In this document: in pieces, positions 12,667-18,855 of the stretch
Numbering within the stretch: the stretch's first letter is position 1
Layout: each line of letters starts with the position of its first letter
DNA from: a virus
Length of the DNA: 20,001 bases
Virus record (IMG/VR): IMGVR_UViG_3300044638_001635
Location: 1 to 20,001 of that record
Direction: 5' to 3' (one strand)
Notes under the pieces: generated by a model
What the model saw: the letters and a program-made list of their open reading frames with translations, nothing else
Told to the model about the DNA's origin: nothing
The model's database searches: none
Position numbers and translations under genes: made by a program

Positions 12667-13562
12667 TGGGCATTTACCTCGGCAATGTCGGCAATATCGA
12701 GCTGACCCGCATCTCATTAGAAGGCAGCAAAGCCTCAGTAATTAACCCTGGAGATGTTAATACTGAACGCGATCGCTTTAGTTTTGACTTTGACGCCAGC
12801 TTTCTAACAAGTGGTGATTTTGTCGAAATCAGTACTACTGACAACACAAACCTTGACTTTATTGCTGCCAGTGGTTGGGCCAACAACACTGTCCAGTCCA
12901 GCGGTAACTGGTACGTTTTTGTTGACGAACTTGGCGGCATCAAACTTTACGAGACATTTGACGACAGCCTTGAGGGCGGTGGCACCGGACTTATACCACT
13001 TGCATCTATTAGTCGCAACATACCTATTAACGTAAAAATTGCAGACACTACATCTCGACTGCTAGCTTCTGTTACGGACTACGAACTAAACACAAACCGC
13101 GAAACCGTTGACATCACATCGTTAAGCGATGAACACCGCCAACAGCACAGCAGCCTAATTAGTGGTAGCGGACGACTTATCGCTCACTGGGACTACACAA
13201 ACGCAATCAACGAAGAACCCGTGCATTACCTAATGCAGCTAGTTCTTCGTACTGAGGTCGGATCGTCTTTTCACGGCAAGTTTTACGTCAAGTACGAAAA
13301 CACTGTTCCACAAGGCGGCGATTTTGATGCAACGCAAATTAACGACGCATTGTGGTGGGAATTTGATGCACTGGTGACAGGCAGCGCGGTAAGTTTTGCG
13401 GCCGACGAAATGATCACTGGCACGATTGATTTTGTTGCCACCGGTCCCATCCGCCTGCGTGCCAAAACGCAACAAAAACGTTTCCTCCTGCAAGAGGACG
13501 ACGGCAAGATCAAACTGGAAAAACCAGCCAATTCGCACCTGTTGCTGGAAGAGCTGGAGTAA
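12666..13562 (+). CDS. Tail protein with a C-terminal tube-like domain
   Basis: A 298-aa protein. Residues about 1-130 contain a beta-rich unit ('RFSFDFDASFLTSGDFVEIS', 'NWYVFVDELGGIKLYETF'). Residues about 138-265 repeat the tube-like pattern of the preceding gene: 'YELNTNRETVDITSLSDEHR', then 'SLISGSGRLIAHWDYTNA' and 'EMITGTIDFVATGPIRLRAK'. The end is a charged tail with repeated leucine/glutamate clusters (KRFLLQEDDGKIKLEKP). It appears to be a two-domain relative of tail-tube-like protein 2, perhaps a tip-proximal ring. Translation is probably coupled by TGATG. The role is inferred. Confidence 0.6.
   Translation: MGIYLGNVGNIELTRISLEGSKASVINPGDVNTERDRFSFDFDASFLTSGDFVEISTTDNTNLDFIAASGWANNTVQSSGNWYVFVDELGGIKLYETFDDSLEGGGTGLIPLASISRNIPINVKIADTTSRLLASVTDYELNTNRETVDITSLSDEHRQQHSSLISGSGRLIAHWDYTNAINEEPVHYLMQLVLRTEVGSSFHGKFYVKYENTVPQGGDFDATQINDALWWEFDALVTGSAVSFAADEMITGTIDFVATGPIRLRAKTQQKRFLLQEDDGKIKLEKPANSHLLLEELE
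12769..12776. repeat. HIP1 octamer GCGATCGC (copy 3)
   Basis: Exact HIP1 within the gene for the two-domain tube-like tail protein. Confidence 0.9.
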
Positions 13563-13607
13563 GACGTAGACTTGGTGTAACTGTAAACGCCACGCGGGCA
13601 CTGGGGC

Positions 13608-15281
13608 ATGGCCGATCTTCGTATCAGCGAACTAGCGGCATTAGCCGGTGCCAATCTCGCGGCAAGTGACCTGCTTGCCGTCGTTGATACCAGCGCCAGC
13701 GAAACCAAAAAGATCACAGTTACCGACCTTGTCGGTAACGCCGTCACGCTGATTGCCGACGCGACAATCCCAAGCGCCAAGATCCTGTTTGGCGCTAACA
13801 CCATCAGCGGCGATGCGCTTCAAGATGCCAGCGTCAACACGGGCGAACTCGTCAACGACGCTGTAACCGCCGCCAAACTGGCCGACGAATCCACTGTCGA
13901 TCTCGTCACAACGCTCCCCGCCTCTGGCGCCTTCGTCGGTCAGATCGCACTGGACACCGACGATGACAAGGCATACGTCTGGGACGGCAGCCAATGGATC
14001 AGCTTTAAGGCGGCTGGCAGCATTAACAGCGTTGTTGACAGCAGCAGCGGTGTCGTCAACATCAGCGTTAGCACCGTTGGCGATACCGTCACGATCAGCA
14101 CCACGCTGGATAACACCAGTGCTGCAGCTCAATTCCTTGCCGGTCCAACGGCTGCCGCTGGTTCTGTCGGTTATCGCACTATTGCCGCTGGCGATCTTCC
14201 GACTGCCACCTCAGCGACTAAAGGCGCTGTCATTGTCAATGGCAATGGTCTGACGATCTCCAGCGACATCATTGCGATCGACAATACCGTCGTCGCTGAA
14301 GCCACCGACCATCACGTTGTTCAATACAACGCCCAAGGTCTTGTTACCGCTGGCCGCACAATCATTGGCTCTGACGTACCAAACGCATCTGCCGGCAGTG
14401 TTGGTGTCGTCTCACCTGGCTCCGGTCTAGAAACCGACGCTTTTGGTGTACTGGATCACAGTAATTCCATTACGGCTGGTACGGCGACCAAAATTACCTT
14501 TGACACTGAAGGTCACGTAGTTGCAGCCATTGGGCTTGATCCAACAGATATTCCCGAACTAGACGCCAGCAAAATTACGACTGGTACGTTTGCAACAGCG
14601 CGGCTTGCCGCCAATAGCGTCACGGCAGAACAGCTTGCCGACTACGGCATCGCGCAAGTCAGCAGCACGCAACCGATCCCCGAATTCGCGGGCCAGCTCT
14701 GGATCAACCCCACCGACCGCACAGCTTACGTCTGGGTCGGCCAAGTCTCTCCAGCTCAGGGCTACTACCTGCCGCTGAACAACGAGTTTGGCGCTCAAGC
14801 CAACCTACGTTTTGGTGGTACGTACAACGCCAGCACCAATCTGGTCACCAGCCTGAATACATACGGTGCAGGCGCAGGCCTGACTGTTGGTTCTGCACTA
14901 ATTGCGCCAACGGCAGCAAGTGCTGGTATCTATCTGCTGGTCACCACTGCTGGTACCGGCACAGCGCCTGCACCTGCGGTTGCGCTAGATGTTGGCGACT
15001 GGATTTTGAGCCAAGGCCAAGGGACCACTTGGACGCACGTCAACTTGGTTGGCGCTGGCATCAGCGTGATCGACGCTGAAGATGTGACGTTTGACGGCAG
15101 TGCTTTGTCGCCTGCCATGAGCGGTGTTGCCGATGCAGGCGCAGCACTGACAACTTTATGGGGCCGGGTGCAAATTGCTACTCCATCCACGTTGGGCATT
15201 GTGCTGGAAACCACTGAGATCACGGTCAACAACAGCACTGGCGCCATGGCAGTAGGGGTGGTCGATGAAGGCACCTACTGA
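13608..15281 (+). CDS. Tail fibre-like protein 1
   Basis: A 557-aa protein starting 'MADLRISELAALAGANLAAS', a conserved N-terminus I recall from cyanophage fibre-like proteins, continuing 'DLLAVVDTSASETKKITVTD'. It is rich in Thr, Ala, Val, Ser and Gly with repeated short strands and 'DAVTAAKLAD', 'ASKITTGTFATARLAANSVT'-like steps typical of elongated trimeric fibres. 'KAYVWDGSQWISF' and 'TAYVWVGQ' are repeated turn motifs. The N-terminus probably attaches to the tail tip and the C-terminus reaches outward. It ends 'VVDEGTY', a tail also seen in two small proteins downstream. Weak Shine-Dalgarno (GGGG before ATG). The host target cannot be inferred. Confidence 0.75.
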   Translation: MADLRISELAALAGANLAASDLLAVVDTSASETKKITVTDLVGNAVTLIADATIPSAKILFGANTISGDALQDASVNTGELVNDAVTAAKLADESTVDLVTTLPASGAFVGQIALDTDDDKAYVWDGSQWISFKAAGSINSVVDSSSGVVNISVSTVGDTVTISTTLDNTSAAAQFLAGPTAAAGSVGYRTIAAGDLPTATSATKGAVIVNGNGLTISSDIIAIDNTVVAEATDHHVVQYNAQGLVTAGRTIIGSDVPNASAGSVGVVSPGSGLETDAFGVLDHSNSITAGTATKITFDTEGHVVAAIGLDPTDIPELDASKITTGTFATARLAANSVTAEQLADYGIAQVSSTQPIPEFAGQLWINPTDRTAYVWVGQVSPAQGYYLPLNNEFGAQANLRFGGTYNASTNLVTSLNTYGAGAGLTVGSALIAPTAASAGIYLLVTTAGTGTAPAPAVALDVGDWILSQGQGTTWTHVNLVGAGISVIDAEDVTFDGSALSPAMSGVADAGAALTTLWGRVQIATPSTLGIVLETTEITVNNSTGAMAVGVVDEGTY

Positions 15282-15439
15282 TGTCTGGATTTAATTACAA
15301 CGGCGAAAACCTGCCGAAAGGCGGCACGTTAGGTGATCTGCTTGTAAAAGTCAGCAACGCAGATTATTACGTGCAATACAAGACGATCACAGAGATTTTG
15401 GCCGAATACGAGTTTGAGATTGATGAAGGCGAATACTAG
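15281..15439 (+). CDS. 52-aa fibre-region accessory protein
   Basis: A 52-aa ORF whose ATG overlaps the fibre 1 stop (TGATG). It begins 'MSGFNYNGENLPKGGTLGDL' followed by LVKVSNADYYVQYKTITEIL and ends with the acidic 'YEFEIDEGEY'. It is coupled to the fibre gene, has sensible codon use, and shares the D-E-G-x-Y end with fibre 1. I recognise no family. It may be a fibre accessory or connector protein; that is inference from position and the shared ending. Confidence 0.6.
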   Translation: MSGFNYNGENLPKGGTLGDLLVKVSNADYYVQYKTITEILAEYEFEIDEGEY

Positions 15440-15442
15440 ACT
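15414..15442 (+). promoter_or_regulatory. Possible promoter before tail fibre-like protein 2
   Basis: TTGAGA (15414-15419) and TAGACT (15437-15442) are separated by 17 bases and lie 34 bases before the ATG at 15477. The first box matches TTGACA at 5/6 and the second TATAAT at 4/6. Most of it is inside the 52-aa ORF, so the match may be chance. Confidence 0.25.
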
Positions 15443-15476
15443 GTACCGGTAACGCCGTCCCATCGGGAGTTAAGGC

Positions 15477-17039
15477 ATGGCTACCTATAAGCATCTGCGC
15501 AGCAGCACTGCAAATAAGCGACCGACCACTTCTATCGCAGATGGTCAGCTTGCGATCAATACGAATACCGCAAGCCCCGGTCTGTTTTTCAAGGATTCTG
15601 CTGGTACAGGCATCGTCAAGGTCGGCCCGGTTCATGTTGGCACGACTGCGCCCAACAGTTCACCTGCAGGCAGCAGCGGCAACTATGTAGGCGAGCAGTG
15701 GCTGGATACCAGCGTATCGCCCGCTCAGATGAAGGTATGGAATGGCACTGCTTGGGTTGGCGTTGTTGCTGATGAGCTGCCGGTCAGCAAACTGCAAGAT
15801 GGTGCCGCCCGCCAGCTCATCCAAACTGATGCTGCTGGTACCGGTGTCGAGTGGACGAGCAACGTAGACGTGCCTGGCACGCTGGACGTTACCAGCACCG
15901 CAACATTCGACAGCATTGCGCAGCATCCGTTGGGTACTGCTGGCGCACCCACAATTACATTTACTGGCGACACAAACACCGGCATCTACTCCCCCGGCGC
16001 AGACCAAGTAGCCATCTCGACCAATGGCACTGGGCGGTTGTTTGTAGAGTCAAATGGGCGGCTAGGTGTAAACGTCTCCAATCCTTCCTATTTGCTTCAA
16101 GTTAATGGCAATACTTGTGTTGCTGGGACCGCAGACAACGTATTTTTTGGTGTTGACGACAATACCAGCCCTCGTCTAGGCATAGTAAAAAAGAGTGGCG
16201 CCGGTCCTGTTTTTGCCGCTGGCAGTGCTACTTCTTTTATTTTTTCCCACTCATCTGGGACGGATATTGCCAGCCCAGCAGCACAGACTTATTCCGAACG
16301 CGCCCGCATCGACAGCTCCGGCAGGCTCTTAGTTGGCACGTCTAGTGGTGTTAGCGCAGCTTTTGTCAACAGCTCAATTCAAGCTCATGGTATTACCGGT
16401 GATGCTTCTTCGGTAACTCTTTACCGCTTCACAACATCTGCAACTGCCGCTGCAACCCCACGACTTGTAATGGCAAGAAGTGGATCAGACTCCAAAGACT
16501 TTACGGTCGTCGCTAATGGCAACCGCCTGGGCCAGTTTAATTTTGTTGGCGCAGACGGAACGCAATTTATTAGTGCTGCGTCTATTGACTGCGAGGTAGA
16601 CGGCACCCCCGGCACCAACGACATGCCGGGCAGGCTCGTGCTGTCGGTCACCTTAGATGGCGCTTCCTCGCCCACCGAAGCCCTCCGCATCACCAACGAC
16701 CGGGTCGTTGCCTACAACCAGCCGGCTCCTGCTGCCGTCAACGCCACTGCAACATTAACTGTTGCCAACCTCAAAACCGGCATTATCACTAGCACGTCGG
16801 CCGCAGCAACCGACATGACGCTGCCCACTGGCACCGACACCCAAGCGGGGTTCAGTGGCACCTACGACAACTTCACTTTTGAGTGGAGCGTGATCAACAC
16901 AGGCCCAAGCTTGGTGCGTGTACTTGCTGGCACTGCTCATACCGTTGTCGGCTCCGGCTCTGTTGCTACTGGCACCTCTGGTCGCTTTGCTTCACGACGC
17001 ACGGCTGCCAACACGTTTGTGACCTATCGCCTGAGCTAG
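15477..17039 (+). CDS. Tail fibre-like protein 2
   Basis: A 520-aa protein starting 'MATYKHLRSSTANKRPTTSI' then 'ADGQLAINTNTASPGLFFKD', an N-terminal module I recall from structural proteins of many marine and freshwater cyanophages. A 'VWNGTAWVGV' turn (near residue 88) echoes fibre 1. The middle is made of short repeated beta segments ('GRLGVNVSNPSYLLQVNG', 'RIDSSGRLLVGTSSG') like collagen-free trimeric shafts. Residues about 430-520 form a separate C-terminal domain ending 'SRRTAANTFVTYRLS'. GGGAG (15465-15469) lies seven bases before ATG. It probably takes part in adsorption. The Leader shares the TAGACT motif with other starts. Confidence 0.75.
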   Translation: MATYKHLRSSTANKRPTTSIADGQLAINTNTASPGLFFKDSAGTGIVKVGPVHVGTTAPNSSPAGSSGNYVGEQWLDTSVSPAQMKVWNGTAWVGVVADELPVSKLQDGAARQLIQTDAAGTGVEWTSNVDVPGTLDVTSTATFDSIAQHPLGTAGAPTITFTGDTNTGIYSPGADQVAISTNGTGRLFVESNGRLGVNVSNPSYLLQVNGNTCVAGTADNVFFGVDDNTSPRLGIVKKSGAGPVFAAGSATSFIFSHSSGTDIASPAAQTYSERARIDSSGRLLVGTSSGVSAAFVNSSIQAHGITGDASSVTLYRFTTSATAAATPRLVMARSGSDSKDFTVVANGNRLGQFNFVGADGTQFISAASIDCEVDGTPGTNDMPGRLVLSVTLDGASSPTEALRITNDRVVAYNQPAPAAVNATATLTVANLKTGIITSTSAAATDMTLPTGTDTQAGFSGTYDNFTFEWSVINTGPSLVRVLAGTAHTVVGSGSVATGTSGRFASRRTAANTFVTYRLS

Positions 17040-17056
17040 TAGCCCTACTCACTAGT

Positions 17057-17133
17057 CAACTTCTAATTTGATTCAAGTTTGAAGTTGGCCGGTCCACGTC
17101 GCTAGGCGGGCAACCGGCCTACTCAACTGGTTG
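17057..17133 (+). other. Structured spacer between fibre 2 and the small-protein cluster
   Basis: The 131-base gap 17040-17170 holds CAACTTC/GAAGTTG (17057-17063 / 17081-17087), then GGCCGGT/ACCGGCC (17087-17093 / 17113-17119), then CAAC-TG-GTTG (17124-17133). The second hairpin resembles one at 18123-18147. No T-run follows directly, so a simple intrinsic terminator is not clear. No ORF with a start fits here. Confidence 0.5.
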
Positions 17134-17170
17134 CACTCCTACTAACCTGCTACTGAACACGGTTTTTACC

Positions 17171-17482
17171 ATGGCCACCACCTTTACGTGGGGTATCAAC
17201 ACCCTTGAGCGCGAAACCGACGACGGCTTTGTGTTTACTGCCCACTACACCGTTAACGCCAACGACGGTACCTACTCGGCCGGTGCGTATGGCAGCATCG
17301 GCTTCCAGCGCCCCGACAACCTGATTCCGTACAACCAGCTCCAAGAGGACATCGTGACCGACTGGGTCAAGGAAGCACTCGGCGGTGACGAAAAGGTTGC
17401 CGAGATCGAAGCTGCACTGCAAGCTCAGATCGACGAGCAGCGCAGCCCTAGCAAGGCTGCAGGTGTGCCATGGGGTGGCTGA
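17171..17482 (+). CDS. Conserved cyanophage small protein (DUF7936-like)
   Basis: A 103-aa protein: 'MATTFTWGINTLERETDDGF', 'VFTAHYTVNANDGTYSAGAY', 'GSIGFQRP', a helix 'EDIVTDWVKEALGGDEKVAE' and a last helix with 'IEAALQAQIDEQ' before 'AAGVPWGG'. I recall a widespread family of small cyanophage proteins with this exact order (possibly DUF7936). Function is unknown; frequent occurrence near fibre genes suggests a virion or assembly role. No Shine-Dalgarno is visible. Its final 13 bases overlap a membrane microprotein gene. Confidence 0.7.
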   Translation: MATTFTWGINTLERETDDGFVFTAHYTVNANDGTYSAGAYGSIGFQRPDNLIPYNQLQEDIVTDWVKEALGGDEKVAEIEAALQAQIDEQRSPSKAAGVPWGG

Positions 17483-17577
17483 TTGTCGCTGGAGCTCTAC
17501 TGCTGATCGGCCTGATTCTTGCAGGTATGATGTGGCAGTACAGCCGCACTTACGACTGGCAAGACCGCTACTGGTGA
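17470..17577 (+). CDS. 35-aa single-pass membrane microprotein
   Basis: An ORF starting at ATG 17470 inside the end of the preceding gene and stopping at TGA 17575-17577. 'MGWLIVAGALLLIGLILAGM' is one clear transmembrane helix, followed by a short aromatic, charged tail (MWQYSRTYDWQDRYW). The tail has three Trp and two Tyr in 15 residues, typical of an interfacial belt. It may belong to host lysis, superinfection exclusion or the virion; nothing in the sequence decides. The next gene starts 31 bases later. Confidence 0.55.
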   Translation: MGWLIVAGALLLIGLILAGMMWQYSRTYDWQDRYW

Positions 17578-17607
17578 CCTAGCTAGACTGCCCACAAGAG
17601 GTGCATT

Positions 17608-17946
17608 ATGGCCGTAAGCCCTGGGATCTATAACATTAGTCTTCAGCGTCGTGCGGATTACTACGTGACGCTGGAGTTTAAGGATGCCCTGGGTGCGGCC
17701 ATTAACCTGACAGGCTGGACAGTAGCCGCGCAAGCCTGGAACCAAGCACGTACAACCAAATATGCAGACTTTGCAGTCGCTTACACAAATCGTGTAGCTG
17801 GTACTGTTGCTATTTCGTTGACAGATGAACAAACAACTACATTCCCAAATGAAACTCACTATGACGTACTACTTACAAATACCGCAGGGCTAAAAGAGTA
17901 CTATCTAGAAGGAACTATTTTTGTCTCCGAAGGGTACACGACATGA
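17608..17946 (+). CDS. Baseplate/tip-associated protein (BppU N-terminal-like)
   Basis: A 112-aa protein with AGAGG (17597-17601) six bases before ATG. 'QRRADYYVTLEFKDALGAAI' followed by NLTGWTVAAQ, then 'GTVAISLTDEQTTTF' and 'YDVLLTNTAGLKEYYLEGTI' closing 'FVSEGYTT' matches a small beta-sandwich family resembling the N-terminal domain of lactococcal baseplate protein BppU, found as stand-alone proteins in cyanophages. In phages with that fold it anchors receptor-binding proteins to the tip. It overlaps the next gene by four bases (ATGA). Confidence 0.6.
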   Translation: MAVSPGIYNISLQRRADYYVTLEFKDALGAAINLTGWTVAAQAWNQARTTKYADFAVAYTNRVAGTVAISLTDEQTTTFPNETHYDVLLTNTAGLKEYYLEGTIFVSEGYTT

Positions 17947-18104
17947 CAGCTGTGTACGTAACTACTGTTGAAAATACAGTTACAGTTTCGGACGATGGAA
18001 GCATCGTCAGTGTTAGAAGTGGTGAAATTTCAGAGTCGGCGTTTGACGCTCTTGAAGGTAGAGTAACCGCGATTGAAACGTCGTTTGACGCTGGTACCTA
18101 TTAA
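17943..18104 (+). CDS. 53-aa fibre-region accessory protein
   Basis: A 53-aa ORF with an ATGA overlap to the BppU-like gene. 'MTAVYVTTVENTVTVSDDGS' is beta-like; 'ISESAFDALEGRVTAIE' is a short heptad-like helix of the type used to trimerise fibres; the protein ends 'SFDAGTY'. It shares the D-x-G-x-Y ending with fibre 1 and the 52-aa protein. The gene pair may encode anchor plus trimerising adaptor, which is inference. Confidence 0.6.
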   Translation: MTAVYVTTVENTVTVSDDGSIVSVRSGEISESAFDALEGRVTAIETSFDAGTY

Positions 18105-18115
18105 GCAAAAGGGTT

Positions 18116-18198
18116 GGCAGGTGGCCGGTCCTCACGCGGTGCCGGCCTCACCGCAGCCTGCCACTGCGGATCGCCTAAACGCCTCAAAAGGGTTTAGG
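18116..18198 (+). other. Structured spacer before the lysis genes, possible terminator region
   Basis: The 126-base gap 18105-18230 holds GGCAGG/CCTGCC (18116-18121 / 18157-18162) enclosing GGCCGG/CCGGCC (18123-18128 / 18142-18147), then CCTAAAC/GTTTAGG (18174-18180 / 18192-18198). No U-run follows. The dense pairing separates the fibre-region genes from the lysis cassette. I see no gene in it. Confidence 0.55.
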
Positions 18199-18203
18199 GG
18201 TCA

Positions 18204-18224
18204 AGCTTAGCAGGTAGCTAAGCT
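18204..18224 (+). promoter_or_regulatory. Hairpin at the start of the lysis cassette
   Basis: AGCTTAGC (18204-18211) pairs perfectly with GCTAAGCT (18217-18224) around AGGTA, six bases before ATG 18231. The only Shine-Dalgarno-like AGG lies in the loop, 16 bases from the ATG. It could limit translation of the first lysis gene. This is inference. Confidence 0.4.
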
Positions 18225-18230
18225 AATTGC

Positions 18231-18479
18231 ATGATCGAGCTGATCGCTGCTGTTGCTGGGGCTTCGATCTCCGTTGCCGCAATGGGCGCAATGGGATTTA
18301 GTCGCCGCAGTGACGAGGCGCGTGATGCGGTCATTCGGCTTACTGCAGCAGTGGAGCACATCGCCACGCAACTGGAAGTGCTCCATGGCGACATCCGTGC
18401 CGATCGTCAGGAGACCTTCAAGCGCCTGAATGGGGTTGAGCAAAGGGTATCTAAGCTAGAGGCACGGCCGCCTGCTTAG
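18231..18479 (+). CDS. Small membrane protein with coiled coil, holin/XhlA-like
   Basis: An 82-aa protein: an N-terminal hydrophobic helix (MIELIAAVAGASISVAAMGA to about residue 23), then 'RRSDEARDAVIRLTAAVEHI' and a C-terminal heptad helix 'RADRQETFKRLNGVEQRVSK'. The layout (one membrane helix plus coiled coil) resembles phage membrane-anchored lysis accessory proteins such as XhlA, though the order of segments is reversed from the usual XhlA form. Position two genes before the endolysin supports a lysis role. Holin itself or holin regulator cannot be separated by sequence. Confidence 0.5.
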   Translation: MIELIAAVAGASISVAAMGAMGFSRRSDEARDAVIRLTAAVEHIATQLEVLHGDIRADRQETFKRLNGVEQRVSKLEARPPA

Positions 18480-18481
18480 CC

Positions 18482-18622
18482 ATGGAGTTTCTTTCGCATC
18501 CTGCCTTCTGGATCTGCGTCGCTGCTGCCAGTGAGTTGATTGCGCTGTCGCCTCTGCGCGATAACAGCATCATTCAACTGGTGTTTCATGCGCTGCGCGC
18601 GCTGAAAGGAAAAAAGCTCTGA
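18482..18622 (+). CDS. 46-aa hydrophobic protein, possible holin component
   Basis: A short ORF starting two bases after the previous stop. 'MEFLSHPAFWICVAAASELI' with 'ALSPLRDNSIIQLVFHALRA' and a basic end 'LKGKKL'. One membrane helix is likely at about residues 8-25, and the second half is an amphipathic helix with a positive tail. I recall similar short proteins ('HPAFWI--AA-SE-I--SPL--NSI-QL') next to cyanobacterial phage endolysins. It is a candidate holin or antiholin by position; function unproven. Confidence 0.55.
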   Translation: MEFLSHPAFWICVAAASELIALSPLRDNSIIQLVFHALRALKGKKL

Positions 18623-18855
18623 TCAGCTTTGGCAAGCTCGGTTGGCAGCGTCGACTAGAGCAAGCTATCCGTCAGTGGTGGTTTGAGCTGACGTTACCGG
18701 CCAAGCTGGATCAATCCGAAGCGGAGTGGCACGCAGCGCAACCTGCGGAGCCAGAGCCGGTGATCACTCATCACGCGGTTGACGATAACCTGCAGACAGG
18801 CGAAAGCCGCAAACTTGGCGGCGCGATGGAGATCAAGTCACCATGGTCAAACTGA
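18619..18855 (+). CDS. 78-aa small protein with probable CTG start
   Basis: The frame from CTG 18619 to TGA 18853-18855 encodes 'LISFGKLGWQRRLEQAIRQW' continuing WFELTLPAKLDQSEAEWHAA, then an acidic, His-containing tail. AAAGGA (18605-18610) lies eight bases before CTG; no ATG, GTG or TTG occurs in frame between the upstream stop (18562-18564) and about residue 48. CTG overlaps the upstream stop (CTGA), fitting coupled initiation. The amphipathic N-terminus (WQRRLEQAIRQWW) looks protein-like and codon use is regular. It overlaps the endolysin by 13 bases. Function unknown; possibly part of the lysis cassette. Confidence 0.5.
   Translation: MISFGKLGWQRRLEQAIRQWWFELTLPAKLDQSEAEWHAAQPAEPEPVITHHAVDDNLQTGESRKLGGAMEIKSPWSN

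Noticed and set aside
13608-17039. Diversity-generating retroelement target in the fibre genes
   Set aside because: No reverse transcriptase, no template repeat and no C-type-lectin-like variable end were seen in the window.
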